A stretch of DNA of 64,000 bases from Pseudovibrio denitrificans JCM 12308 (GTDB taxonomy: Bacteria > Pseudomonadota > Alphaproteobacteria > Rhizobiales > Stappiaceae): contig NZ_BAZK01000012.1 in NCBI RefSeq assembly GCF_001310815.1, positions 115,568 to 179,567 of the forward strand. Direction: 5' to 3'. How positions within the stretch are numbered: position 1 is the stretch's first letter; every line of letters begins with the position of its first letter. Below, piece after piece: positions 48,287 through 59,500 of this stretch. Both the position numbers and the translations under genes were made by a program. Under the pieces are notes generated by a model. That model saw only the letters and a list, made by a program, of their open reading frames with translations, did no database searches and was not told the DNA's origin.

Positions 48287-48964
48287 TTAAACTGCGGTTT
48301 CATCCAGAGATTTGAGGCCCAGAAGAGCCGGCAGTTCAGACATGTGGCCGAAGGTGACCGCGCCAAGCGTTTTGGCTTGCTCGATGTCTGCATTAGCATC
48401 GCCGGTGTAGTTGAAGACGCGCATTCCTGCGGCTTTTGCGGCCTTGATGCCTGCGATACTGTCTTCAATCACCACGCACTGCTCCGGCTTGTAGCCCATG
48501 CCTTTGGCGGCGTAGAGGAAGATATCCGGCGCTGGTTTGCCCATCTTGCAATCCTGCGCGGAGTAGAGGACATCCTTAAAGGTTTCCCAAAGACCGGAGG
48601 AACCAAGGGTCATCTGCATCTTTTCGTAGCGACCGGAAGAACCGACGCAGAATGGAATACCTTCTGCTTTCAGGTGCGCCACCACATCCAGAATGCCCGG
48701 AATTGGTTCGATTCCAGCTTCAAATGCGACCAGATCGGCTTTGCGCACCTGCGCAGCCCAATCATCGGGCAGTTTTTTACCGCTCAGACGTTCAGCTTCT
48801 TCCTTGATGGTGTCCATCGCGGTGCCGGTAAAGCGGTGGTGACAGTCCAAAGGCGAGAAATCGAGGCCGATTTCCTTCATGAAGCCGGAGAGGACCTCAT
48901 TCGCTATGGTTTCGGTGTCGACGAGAACGCCATCACAATCGAAAATCACCAATTCCGGCTTCAT
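48287..48964 (-). CDS. HAD-superfamily phosphatase, subfamily IA
   Basis: A 225-residue haloacid-dehalogenase-type hydrolase. Motif I is FDCDGVLVDTE with the nucleophile and acid-base Asp pair. Motif II is FCVGSSGRYEKM, the Lys of motif III lies in CKMGKPAPDIFLYAA, and motif IV is VIEDSIAGIKAAKAAGMRVF. The cap domain type fits the beta-phosphoglucomutase/YieH-like group, which act on small sugar phosphates or phosphogluconate. The substrate is not determined. Start ATG 48964 has AGGGA upstream and is 19 bases after dut, probably in one transcript. Confidence 0.88.
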   Translation of the reverse strand: MKPELVIFDCDGVLVDTETIANEVLSGFMKEIGLDFSPLDCHHRFTGTAMDTIKEEAERLSGKKLPDDWAAQVRKADLVAFEAGIEPIPGILDVVAHLKAEGIPFCVGSSGRYEKMQMTLGSSGLWETFKDVLYSAQDCKMGKPAPDIFLYAAKGMGYKPEQCVVIEDSIAGIKAAKAAGMRVFNYTGDANADIEQAKTLGAVTFGHMSELPALLGLKSLDETAV

Positions 48965-48983
48965 ATTACTTCCCTGTATTCCT

Positions 48984-49442
48984 TTAGAGACCTGAGGAGC
49001 CAAATCCGCCAGCACCACGCTCCGTGGTTTCCAGCTCTTTCACTTCTTCGATCTGCACCTGAGTCACTGGTGCAACAACCATCTGCGCGATGCGCATGCC
49101 GCGCTCGATCACAAAAGCTTCCTCACCCAGATTGATGAGAATGACCTTCACTTCGCCCCGATAGTCCGCATCAACGGTGCCTGGCGTGTTCAGAACGGTC
49201 ACGCCATGCTTGGCAGCAAGACCGGAACGAGGACGGACCTGACCTTCGTGGCCAGATGGCAGCGCGATGGAAAGGCCTGTTGGCACCATGGCGCGTTGGC
49301 CCGATTGCAGCGTGATTGCCTCTTCATTGGCAGCCTGCAGATCCAGCCCGGCAGCTTCTGCGCTTTGGTAAGCAGGAAGCTCCAATCCTTCGCTATGGGG
49401 AAGGCGCGTAATTTTCAGTGTTCGTGTCATGAAGAGGCCCAT
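48984..49442 (-). CDS. dut: dUTP diphosphatase
   Basis: A 152-residue trimeric dUTPase that hydrolyses dUTP to dUMP, keeping uracil out of DNA and feeding thymidylate synthesis. All five motifs are visible: AGLDLQAA (1), [12 protein letters not shown] (2), [17 protein letters not shown] (3), [11 protein letters not shown] (4) and [10 protein letters not shown] (5). ATG 49442 has GAGGAG ten bases upstream; ATG 49430 is an alternative. Confidence 0.96.
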   Translation of the reverse strand: MGLFMTRTLKITRLPHSEGLELPAYQSAEAAGLDLQAANEEAITLQSGQRAMVPTGLSIALPSGHEGQVRPRSGLAAKHGVTVLNTPGTVDADYRGEVKVILINLGEEAFVIERGMRIAQMVVAPVTQVQIEEVKELETTERGAGGFGSSGL

Positions 49443-49645
49443 TGATAAAAAGCTCCTCTATCTAGCAGGTGTTTCATGCTTCTTCCAGAGGTCGCGTGAA
49501 ATTCCGTTGGGCTGAGCGAGTGGATAATGCTTGTTTTAGTGAACAGTCCTATCAGCTTTACTGAGATTGGTTAGGTTGAGTTGATGTAATACTCTGCAAG
49601 AGACAGGAAATTCATCAACAAACCGAAACAAAAAAAGCGTTTCAC

Positions 49646-50422
49646 ATGAAACAATCGCCTCTCTTTTTACCACATGGAGCACCAGATCTCGCAATAAGAC
49701 CTGAGCTGGAAGCTCATCAGTTTCTCAAAAACCTAGCGAAATCAGAGGCTAAGCCAAAGGCTTTGCTTGTTATTTCGCCCCATTGGCAAACAGAACGGTT
49801 GAGCATCAATGCTGCCGGACCACTGAAGACCATTCACGATTTTCGCGGTTTTTCACGCCAACTCTATGAGATGCAGTACGAAGCGACTGCAGAAAGCTGG
49901 TTTGTTTCCCGCGTGCATGAGGCTATTACGCGCTACGGCCTGAATGTGCGGGAGGATGACACGTGGGGATTGGATCACGGCGCCTGGGTGCCTTTGTCTC
50001 TGGCATTTCCTGACGTGGGTGTGCCCGTAGTTCAGGTATCCCTGCCGTACTCCTATGGCAGCGAAGAAAGCTTCAATCTTGGGCGGGCTTTGGCTCCGTT
50101 GGCGGAAGAGGGCATCCTTGTCATCGGTAGTGGCGCGCTAACGCATAATTTCTCTGAGGTTAGCGGCAGCGGTGACGCGCCGAACTGGGCTCTGGAATTT
50201 GACCACTGGATCACTGAGCTGGTCGAACAAGGGGAGACCTGCGCTCTGCTTTCCTCCGGCAATCACAAATACTATCAGAAGGCCTTGCCAACCGATGAGC
50301 ACTTCCTTCCGCTTCTGGTGGCCTATGGAGCGGCGGGAGAGCATGCCTATGGCGAAAAGCTGCATGAGAGCTTCACTTACCGCTCCATCAGCATGAGTGC
50401 ATTTCGGTTTCGTAACAGGTAG
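49646..50422 (+). CDS. Class III extradiol ring-cleavage dioxygenase (LigB/DODA family)
   Basis: A 258-residue protein of the YgiD/DOPA-dioxygenase group. Metal-binding and catalytic residues are visible: LPHGAPD near the start, VISPHWQTE, DDTWGLDHGAWVPLS, and SGALTHNF. Relatives cleave catechol rings such as L-DOPA in a non-haem iron- or zinc-dependent manner. The substrate here is unknown. No aromatic-degradation genes are adjacent. Confidence 0.9.
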   Translation: MKQSPLFLPHGAPDLAIRPELEAHQFLKNLAKSEAKPKALLVISPHWQTERLSINAAGPLKTIHDFRGFSRQLYEMQYEATAESWFVSRVHEAITRYGLNVREDDTWGLDHGAWVPLSLAFPDVGVPVVQVSLPYSYGSEESFNLGRALAPLAEEGILVIGSGALTHNFSEVSGSGDAPNWALEFDHWITELVEQGETCALLSSGNHKYYQKALPTDEHFLPLLVAYGAAGEHAYGEKLHESFTYRSISMSAFRFRNR

Positions 50423-51083
50423 CTGCGCAGAGGTTGCGGAGGAGGAGCCTCCTCGGTGTCATCCCGAGCGAAGCGCAGCGTAGACCCGGGACCCATAACC
50501 CTAGTATCAGAGATTGGTCGAACGCCTCAGATAAATAGCAAGGCTAGGGGGTATGGATCCCGGCTCCGGGGCCGGGATGACACCGAGGAGTGAGGCGAGT
50601 TGCCAAAAAACTTATCCCCCTGGCTTGAAACCATGCCCATACTAAAGCCATGCCTGCGCATTCGGGCTGCTGGCGGAGCGACCGTCAGTTTGTCGTAGGC
50701 TGGGCGGGGCTATCGGAAGAGGTAACGCAGCTTTCGGTGGTCCGGTGAACCGAACTTCAAACGTGGCCGCATGGTTTGAGGGGAAGGGCCCAGGAATATA
50801 GGGTATCACGCGGTGACGAGCGCTGATGCACCGGCAGGGATAACCTGCTTTTGCTGATGTGTTTGTCAAAGACGGAGGAACTGTTTGGGCAGGGAAACCT
50901 GACTGGATAAGCCACTGTCTTTTCAGGAAACTGACTATCGTGCCTTATAGGCAAAAGAGGCGACGTTGTTCATCCCAAGAAAGCCCGGGCAAGGCGTGTA
51001 GCCAATGCCGAAGAATTAGTTTCAATAAGTAGCGCAGGTATTGCCTGCCGCCTTGCTCATCCCGATTATCGGGTTTCACATGA
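50423..51083. repeat. Gene-free spacer with dispersed GGATCCCGG-type repeats
   Basis: No credible coding region. It contains an inverted-type element at 50457-50494 (GTCATCCCGAGCG followed by GACCCGGGACCC) and a direct element at 50553-50583 (ATGGATCCCGGCTCCGG then CCGGGATGAC). A third lies just beyond at 51129-51157. These belong to the family found in the 24.5-25.2 kb tandem array. The 50600-51060 part holds nothing recognisable. Confidence 0.65.
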
Positions 51084-51112
51084 AAACACCGCCGGAAATT
51101 TCCAGCGGTGCT
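51084..51112 (-). terminator. Terminator of mutS
   Basis: On the minus strand CACCGC and GCGGTG close an 11-bp stem with one mismatch, followed by TTTTC. It lies ~75 bases past the mutS stop, beyond one dispersed repeat. Confidence 0.65.
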
Positions 51113-51128
51113 CTTTGTGCTGTCATTT

Positions 51129-51157
51129 ATGGATCCCGGCTCGGTGGCCGGGATGAC
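51129..51157. repeat. Dispersed GGATCCCGG-type repeat
   Basis: ATGGATCCCGGCTCGGTGG followed by CCGGGATGAC, near-identical to the opening of each 297-bp unit at 24548, 24845 and 25142. It lies between the mutS stop and its terminator. Confidence 0.75.
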
Positions 51158-51185
51158 GACATCAGGCGTTTTCACCTCGAAAGGG

Positions 51186-53920
51186 TTAGCTTGCGCTCAG
51201 CTCTTTGTGCTTCTGCTTGAGCGCGTAGAGCGCCTCCTGCGCCTGACGTGGTGTCATATCATCCGGATCAAAGCTATCCAGCAGTTCCACCAGCTCATTG
51301 GACACAAAGCTCTCTTCTTCTTCCGGCTCCGGAATGGTTTCCAGCGGTTGGGAGAAAGAGGCAAAGAGCGGGAGGTCATCCAACAGCTTCTCAGAAGGCT
51401 TGTTGGTGTCTTGCTCTTCCAGCTGTTTCAGGATCTTTTGCGCGCGGCTGACAACGGTTTTCGGCAGGCCAGCGAGCTTTGCTACCTGAATACCGTAGGA
51501 CCGGTCTGCAGCACCCTCTACAATCTCATGAAGGAAGACAACGTCGCCCTTCCATTCCTTCACACGAACGGTTGCGTTATTGAGACGCTCCAAACGCTGC
51601 GAAAGCGCTGTGATTTCATGATAGTGGGTCGCGAAGAGTGAGCGGGACCGGTTGGTTTCGTGTAGATGCTCAATGGCCGCCCAAGCGATGGAGAGACCGT
51701 CAAACGTTGCCGTTCCGCGGCCAATTTCATCAAGAATAACAAGCGAACGGTCGGTTGCCTGATTAAGGATCGCAGCAGTTTCCACCATCTCAACCATGAA
51801 GGTTGAGCGGCCTCTTGCAAGGTCATCTGCAGCACCAACACGGGAGAACAGGCGGTCCACGACGCCAATATGCGCATTCGTTGCAGGAACGAAACTACCC
51901 ATCTGCGCCAGTACAGCAATCAGAGCGTTTTGGCGCAGGAAGGTGGATTTACCGGCCATGTTCGGACCGGTAATCAGCCAGATCTGGCCGTTTTCATAGC
52001 TTTCCTGCGGGCCGAGGTTGGCATTGTTTGCCACAAATGGTTCGCCGGATTTGCGCAGAGCTTGCTCAACAACAGGGTGACGACCACCTTCGATGGTGAA
52101 GGCCAGCGAGCCATCAACGGTTGGGCGGGAATAATTCTCCGCCTCTGCCAGAACGGCAAGCGAGGTGGACACATCCAGAATAGCCAGTGCTTCTGCAGCG
52201 GCTTTGATGAGACCACCTGCAGCAACGACGGCTTTGGTCAGCTCGTTGAAGATTTCCAGCTCAATTGCCAAAGCGCGTTCACCGGCGCTGGCGATCTTGC
52301 TTTCCAGATCTGCCAGCTCGGTGGTGGTGAAGCGCATAGCGCCGGCCATGGTCTGGCGATGGATAAAGCGGGCAGGGTCATCCTTCATCGGATCACACTG
52401 CGCTGTTGGTGCTTCCATGAACCAGCCAAGCACGTTGTTGTGCTTGATCTTCAGGGAGCGAATGCCCAGCTCTTCTGCCAAATCAGCCTGCATCTGGGCG
52501 ATGACCTTACGGCTTTGATCACGCAGGGCTTTCAGTTCATCAAGGTCTGGATTGTAACCCGGCGCAACGAAGCCACCATCGCGCTTGAGGAGCGGTGGCT
52601 CTTCTGCGATTGCGATGCCAAGCTTTTCGCCCAGAGCATGCGGCGCCTGTTCCAGCTTTTGCACGGCAAAGCCAACTTCCTGCGGATAAGCACCGCCGGA
52701 TGCGAGCAAGCCAGCGATTTCACGTGCAGACTTCATTGCAAACGCGATGGACTGCAGATCCCGCGGGCCACCACGGTCCACAGCAAGACGGGACAGAGCG
52801 CGGGACATATCCGGTGCAGACTTCAACAGACCGCGGATATCTTCGCGCTGCATGGTGTCCGATGCAAAAAACGCAATGGTATCCTGACGATGACGAATTT
52901 GTTCCGGATCCGTAAGGGGACCAGCCAAACGGCTTGCCAACAGGCGGGAACCTGCACCGGTCACGGTTTTGTCGATAGCAGACAGCAGCTGCCACGACGC
53001 TCGCCGGAAAGGGTGCGGGTCAGCTCCAGGTTGGCACGGGTTGCCGGGTCGATCAGCAACTGGCCAGCCGCAGCTTCCTTCACTGGCGGATCCAGAGGAG
53101 GGCGCTCTCCCAGCTGGGTCTTGTCGATATAGGCCAGAATACCACTGGCGGCGATCAGCTCAGCACGGGTGTAGTTGGCGAAACCATCCAGCGTGCCCAC
53201 GGAGAAGTAGGTGGAGAGACGATCCTGAGCGTTTGCGCCATCAAAGAAGGTGCGCGGAACGGGAGAAAGGGCAGCGCCAAGTCCTTCGACTGTCGCTCGC
53301 AACTCAGTTTCCTGCAGCAGCGCATCTGCCAGCACCAGTTCGGAAGGATCAATACGCGCCAGATCAGCAGCAAGGCGCACATCATCACTCTCGGCCACAC
53401 GGAACATGCCGGTGGACATATCGATCCAAGCGAGGCCGTAAAGATTGCCGTCTGCTGCACTGCCTCCTTTGACGCGGGCAAGGGAGGCGAGGAAGTTGTT
53501 GCGCTTTGCATCCAGCAGGCGATCTTCGGTGATCGTACCTGGGGTTACAAGACGCACTACATCGCGGCGTACAACAGATTTGGAACCACGCTTCTTGGCT
53601 TCTGCCGGGTCTTCCGTCTGCTCACAGACAGAAACACGGTGGCCAAGGCCAATCAGCTTTTGCAGATAGTCGTCAGCAGCATGCACAGGAACGCCACACA
53701 TCGGAATATCGTCACCGTTGTGCTTGCCGCGTTTTGTGAGCGTAATTCCGAGAGACTGAGATGCGATCTCTGCATCCTCAAAGAACAGCTCGTAAAAGTC
53801 GCCCATTCTGTAGAACAGGAGGCTATCCGGATTGGCTGTCTTGATCTCAATATATTGCGCCATCATGGGTGTGACGCGGCCTTTTGCTGGGGAAGGCTTT
53901 TCAATATCTGCTGTAGTCAT
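51186..53920 (-). CDS. mutS: DNA mismatch repair protein MutS (one frameshift)
   Basis: Recognises mismatches and starts repair with MutL. The mismatch-binding Phe-x-Glu is in [16 protein letters not shown]. The ATPase has Walker [16 protein letters not shown], then [12 protein letters not shown], and Walker [27 protein letters not shown] is also present. A missing C near 52988 breaks the frame; restoring it gives [23 protein letters not shown] and 911 residues. All motifs are intact, so a real mutator defect is unlikely. Start ATG 53920 is used (MTTADIEK). It is divergent from maeB. Confidence 0.94.
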
Positions 53921-54060
53921 GGCGCAGACACTAGCAAATGGTTCTATGTGTTTCACCCGTGTCCGTTTAGTTCACAGCTTGAGAACGCGAATTTACGGGG
54001 ATAATGTCGTCCAGTGATATTTGAAAAGAACACTGCGCTTGAGGGTGAGGAATTTTTCGC

Positions 54061-56343
54061 ATGCCAACCACTGATAAAACAGCAAGCTCGCAGGTCAGCT
54101 TTACTGACCAAGACGCGTTAGCCTTCCATAATGAAGGAAAACCGGGCAAGCTTGAAATTTCGCCAACCAAGCCAATGGCTACTCAGCGCGATCTGAGCCT
54201 GGCCTACTCCCCGGGCGTTGCTGTTCCTGTGCTGGCAATCGCAGAAGACCCAAGCCGGGCTTACGATTACACCACCAAAGGCAACATGGTTGCCGTTATC
54301 TCCAACGGTACCGCAATTCTTGGCCTTGGTAATCTTGGCGCATTGGCCTCAAAGCCAGTGATGGAAGGTAAGTCTGTCCTCTTCAAGCGCTTTGCGGACG
54401 TGGATTCCATCGACCTTGAGGTGGATACTCAGAACGTTGAAGAGTTCATCGATTCCGTTAAGCACCTCGGCCCTTCTTTTGGTGGCATCAACCTTGAGGA
54501 CATCAAGGCGCCAGATTGTTTTATCATCGAGCAGCGCCTTCGTGAGATCATGGATATTCCAGTGTTCCACGATGATCAGCACGGCACTGCTATTATTGCA
54601 GCAGCTGGACTGATCAACGCGGTTCACATGACTGATCGCGACATTAAAGACGTGAAGGTTGTCTGTAATGGCGCGGGCGCGGCAGGTATCGCGTGTATCG
54701 AGCTCGTGAAAGCGATGGGCGTTCCACATGAGAACGTTCTTCTTTGCGATACAAAAGGCGTGATTTATCAGGGGCGTGAAGCTGGCATGAACCAGTGGAA
54801 GAGCGCTCATGCTGTAAAGACCGACAAGCGCACGCTTGAAGACGCACTGGATGGGGCAGACGTGTTCTTTGGTGTATCCGTTAAGGGTGCACTGACGCCT
54901 GACATGGTCAAGTCCATGGCGCCGAACCCAATCATCTTTGCGATGGCGAACCCTGATCCGGAGATCACTCCGGAAGAAGCCAAGGAAGTGCGTCCTGATG
55001 CGATTGTTGCAACCGGACGCTCTGATTATCCGAACCAGGTAAACAACGTTCTCGGCTTCCCTTACATCTTCCGTGGCGCGTTGGACGTTCATGCGACAAC
55101 CATCAATGATGAAATGAAGATCGCATGTGCGCAGGCGCTGGCAGAACTGGCTCGTGAGGATGTTCCTGATGAAGTTGCAGCAGCTTATCGCGGCAGTCGC
55201 CCTCGTTTCGGTCCTGAATACATCATTCCGGTGCCGTTTGATCCGCGCCTGATCTCCCGCATTCCGCAGGCTGTTGCGCAAGCGGCGATGGATAGCGGTG
55301 TGGCGCGTCGCCCGATCGTGGACATGGATGCTTATGGTGCTCAACTTCAGGGCCGTCGTGACCCGATTGCTGGTACGTTGCAGCGGATTATCTCCAAGGT
55401 TCGCCAGAACCCGAAACGGATTGTTTTCGCGGAAGGTGAAGAGCCAGCGGTTATTCGTGCAGCATCTGCTTTTGTTGCTCAAGGACTGGGTGAAGCGATC
55501 CTTGTTGGTCGTGAGGATGAGATCCGCGCAAATGCAACATCTGCCGGTATTGATGTGAACCGTCCGGGTATTCGTCTGGACAGCGCACGTTCCTCCACCC
55601 GCAACGCAGATTATGCCGAGTACCTGTACTCTCGCCTGCAGCGCAAAGGCTATCTGCAGCGCGACTGTCAGCGTCTCGTCAACAATGACCGTAACTACTG
55701 GGCAGCCATTATGGTTGCACGAGGGGATGCAGATGGTGTTGTAACGGGTACGACACGAAACTATTCCGTTGCGCTGGAAACCATCAGTCGCTGTATCGAC
55801 ACCAAGCCTGGACACCGCGTGATTGGTGTTTCACTTGTTGTGACACCGGGTAAAACGGTTCTGGTGGCTGACACCGCAGTTCACGATATGCCGACTTCTG
55901 AGGAACTTGCGGATATCGCAGAAGAGGCCGCTCACGTTGCTCGCCGTCTAGGTTCTGAACCACGTGTAGCTATGCTGGCGTACTCCACATTCGGCCACCC
56001 TAAGGGTGAGCGGACGGAGCGCCTTCAGGAAGCCGTGAAGATCCTTGACCGCCGCCGGGTGGACTTTGAATATGACGGTGAAATGGGTGCAGATATCGCG
56101 CTCAACATGGAGAAGATGGCTGCTTATCCGTTCTGTCGTCTGAATGGTCCCGCGAACGTGCTGATCATGCCAGCGTTCCACTCAGCTTCCATTGCAACAA
56201 AGCTGCTGGAAGAGCTTGGTGGTTCAACACTCATCGGGCCTCTGCTGGTGGGTATGGATAAGCCTGTTCAGATTGTACCGATGGGTGCAAAGGACAGCGA
56301 GATCTTCAACATGGCAGCCATCGCGGCCTACAACATCACCTAG
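54061..56343 (+). CDS. maeB: NADP-dependent malic enzyme with phosphotransacetylase-like domain
   Basis: A 760-residue cytoplasmic enzyme that decarboxylates malate to pyruvate with NADP. The malic domain (1-430) has [30 protein letters not shown], the NADP loop [17 protein letters not shown], and [16 protein letters not shown]. The C-terminal ~320 residues resemble phosphate acetyltransferase ([42 protein letters not shown] segment). They are usually considered regulatory, binding acetyl-CoA. The length is normal for the family. A terminator follows. Confidence 0.96.
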   Translation: MPTTDKTASSQVSFTDQDALAFHNEGKPGKLEISPTKPMATQRDLSLAYSPGVAVPVLAIAEDPSRAYDYTTKGNMVAVISNGTAILGLGNLGALASKPVMEGKSVLFKRFADVDSIDLEVDTQNVEEFIDSVKHLGPSFGGINLEDIKAPDCFIIEQRLREIMDIPVFHDDQHGTAIIAAAGLINAVHMTDRDIKDVKVVCNGAGAAGIACIELVKAMGVPHENVLLCDTKGVIYQGREAGMNQWKSAHAVKTDKRTLEDALDGADVFFGVSVKGALTPDMVKSMAPNPIIFAMANPDPEITPEEAKEVRPDAIVATGRSDYPNQVNNVLGFPYIFRGALDVHATTINDEMKIACAQALAELAREDVPDEVAAAYRGSRPRFGPEYIIPVPFDPRLISRIPQAVAQAAMDSGVARRPIVDMDAYGAQLQGRRDPIAGTLQRIISKVRQNPKRIVFAEGEEPAVIRAASAFVAQGLGEAILVGREDEIRANATSAGIDVNRPGIRLDSARSSTRNADYAEYLYSRLQRKGYLQRDCQRLVNNDRNYWAAIMVARGDADGVVTGTTRNYSVALETISRCIDTKPGHRVIGVSLVVTPGKTVLVADTAVHDMPTSEELADIAEEAAHVARRLGSEPRVAMLAYSTFGHPKGERTERLQEAVKILDRRRVDFEYDGEMGADIALNMEKMAAYPFCRLNGPANVLIMPAFHSASIATKLLEELGGSTLIGPLLVGMDKPVQIVPMGAKDSEIFNMAAIAAYNIT

Positions 56344-56367
56344 GTCTGACAGAATTGTGAGATCAAG

Positions 56368-56396
56368 AAAAGCGTCGCTCCAGCGGCGCTTTTTTA
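56368..56396 (+). terminator. Terminator of maeB
   Basis: Ten-bp stem (AAAGCGTCGC/GCGGCGCTTT, one G-T pair) with a TCCA loop, then six T residues, about 25 bases past the stop. Confidence 0.85.
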
Positions 56397-56592
56397 TTCC
56401 CTAAATAACTGAATGTTCTACACTTCCAGTAGATGACAATTTTAGAAGTTACATCTCTTTAAAAATTAGCCAGAAGACTTCAAATCTCTCTTCACCGTGC
56501 CCCCAAATGCATGCGAGCTGGCTCCATATTTATAGATATTGTTGGCCCAACAAGAATAGCCTCAGGAAAAGGCTGAAGTTGGGAGTCGATCT

Positions 56593-59500
56593 ATGGCTAA
56601 GGGTACGCTCGAAGTTGCTGAATACCAATGGGCACAGAAGTTTTACAAACACAACTCATGGCCATTTGATGAGTATGACGGCGACCCTACACCTGCTTCG
56701 ATTGAGGCTCACTGCAAAAATCGCTCTGCTCAATACAAAGCAGAACTTGCAAGCTATAAAGCACTAAAACACACCCTAGAGTCAGATGCTCAAGTTCAGA
56801 CGTTTGATAGTCTTTGTGATCAAACTCAAAGCCGCATGAAAAACGCAGATGATCTTTTGCAGGCTGGCAATTTTCTTGATGCGGACAGCACTCTCGATGA
56901 CATCGCAGCACTCGTTGATGGTGTTGGAATTTTGGTAGGAAAGAGTAGGGCTACAGAGCAGCAGAAAAACGGTGCTGATGGTCAGCAAAACGCTGAAAGC
57001 TCAACTCCGCATGTTGATCCTCTTCAAGCTCTACAACAACGAGCAACGGAATTTTCTGCAAAGTTGAAAGGCTACAAGGCTGAACGGAAAATACTCGTTT
57101 CAAAAGATCAGAAGACCCTGTTTGATCAACTTTTCAAGCAAGCTGCGTCGACAATGACATACATCACCAGCCTGGTAAAAAACGGCGATGCGGCAGGTGC
57201 TGACCAGCGGCTGTTTGATGCAGAAGCACAGTTACAAGGCGTGCAGCAAGTGCTTGAAATGCAGAAGCAGACTGTCCGCGAAACTGAGAGTATCAAAACG
57301 GCGATTAAAGAAGCTAATACCCGTCTTTCAGAGGCCGATGGACTTCGCAAGACCATTAAATCCCCTCAAGAGCAAAAAGCATTCGCGGATTCTTCAAAGC
57401 AAGCAAAGGGGCAAGTTAAGCAGATTGAAGGCTTACTCAAACGACATGAACTTGATGCCTGCCAGGCTGAATTGAAAAATCTCGATAATATGGTTGAGAA
57501 AACAGAAAGTTACGTCAAATTTGTTCCTGTTGATCCGAGCCTTAGCAGGGAACTGAAAACGACACGGATTGAAATCCAGTCTTGCTATCAGCAGGTAAAC
57601 GAAGTTCCCGACAAAGCCTCAAACGGGATTTTGAAAAGAACTATCAAGTTGCAATCAACCTACTTGCAGAGACAGAGGATCTGATTGAAGGGCATGGACG
57701 TTCTTCTGAAGAGACCATTGCAGCCAACTTAGCTACACTCAAGAACTTAACCGAAACGCTGATAGACTGCGTGGTCAACGCAAAAGAAGCGGCAGAAAAA
57801 CAAGCAGCTAATCCAACTCAAGGAAAACGGTCAAGTCCTGACTCAGCCACAAAAAATGCAGCCCAGAATGCGTTAAACAAAGCCCTTGCTGGCTGCATGG
57901 GATCTTTGGATGAGGCTCAAGCAAACCTCAATGAAGTTTTGAAGGCAGGAGCTGAAATAAAAGACCCAGCTCTTGCAAGCAGCTTTGCCCAATATAGCAG
58001 CGCAGCTCAGACCTATATTACCGAAGGGCTGCAATACGTTGCGGATAGAAAACTGCAAGAAGCACGGGGCAAACTTGCTACCTGTGAGGACGCAATTAAA
58101 TCAATGATTGCTTTCTTGGGAACTGCACACTCGACACCTGAAAACCAAGAGGAAGCTTCTACTGATCATCAGCAAGAATCCAAGGTCTCTGAAATTGAGC
58201 TAGACACTTTTCAGGCTGGTGACGATGAACAGAAAGCTGCCTTGGCAGATTGTAAAAGGCTATTGGACCAACTCGCAGTACGTCAAGCCAGTGCTGTCGC
58301 ACAAAATCCTCAATTTCAGCAGGAATTTCAGCACGATGAATTCCTGACATTCAAAGTTATTTCCGAGGAGTTTGAGAGCCAGATTGATGCACTGATTGCC
58401 AGCGGCAATGCGGCAGATGCGAAATCAAGATTGCAAGACTTTGAGAATGTCGTCCAAAGTTTGGAAGACAGCGTTCAGAATGCCCTCTCATCTGCTATTC
58501 AGCCCGAAGAAGAACAAGGCGGACAACCAGAACCTGATCCCGTTCTGGAAGCTTCGTTGAATACTTGCCAGGTCCAACTGCAAAAATTGATCGGGCGCTA
58601 CAACAAAGCCATGGCAGGAAACCCTCAGCTTCCTGATCAATCTCTTCAAAATACATTTCTGACTTACCAAATGGTGTGGGAGCAGCTCAGTAGCCAAGCA
58701 GAGCATTTGATACAAGAAAATCGTCTTAAAGATGCTGAAAACAGGCTATCTGAGCTCGAAAGTGTAGTCGCAAACATTGAGGATTTTGCGAAACAGGGAG
58801 CACAGCCAAATGAGCAAAGCCAACCTCCCGAGATTGCCCAAGTCAGCAAAACGCGTGAAGACTATCTGAAGCAATATGAGTCGTTGGACGCTAGCAAGAG
58901 CGTGTTCTTGCGGCAAGAATTATTGATTAAAGACCCAGAACTGCTGGCGGAGTTTCAAACTATTAAAGTTCTGTTTGAGTTCGCAATGCCAGAAGCAAAA
59001 AGATGCATCAATGCAGACCAGTTGGATGGGCTATCAATTGTAATGGCATCTCTTGAAGAACACAGAGATCAGTTAAATACCATTCTCAATCGTGCGCGAG
59101 TTCAAAACGCAGAAGCACTTGCGAAACGCAAACAGGAGCAAGAAGCAGCTAAGCAGGCCCGACTTGATGCTGCCCCCGCTATTTCCTTTAAGGATGCAGA
59201 GAAGCTCGCCTCCAAGCTTTCAGCAATGCGCAAATACGTGAAAGACCCAACTAAGTTGAAGATCTTCGATGAGCAAGCAAACTTTGTCAGGTTGTCGATT
59301 GCACAATTGAAAAAAATGGCACAAACGGGCCAGACTAGCCAGATGGATGAGATCCTCAAAGCTCTGGGCCGAGCAAAGGCAGAGCTGCAAATGCTTGCGG
59401 ATGAAAACCGCCAGATTCAGGTCAAATATTCCAATCGTGCACCGGGCATCCGCAATAATGTAGATGCACGCAAAAAGCCGAGTGGTGAAAATCCGCAGTT

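Noticed and set aside
50642..51175. Small minus-strand frames in the spacer before mutS
   Set aside because: The predicted peptides have no domain or signal, lie over dispersed repeats, and lack convincing ribosome-binding sites.
51870..53132. 420-codon open frame opposite mutS
   Set aside because: It is a shadow of the conserved MutS reading frame, without motifs or a start signal.
54349..55815. 488-codon open frame antisense to maeB
   Set aside because: The composition is rich in Arg, His, Cys and Asn, as expected from the complement of a strongly biased gene. maeB is unambiguous.
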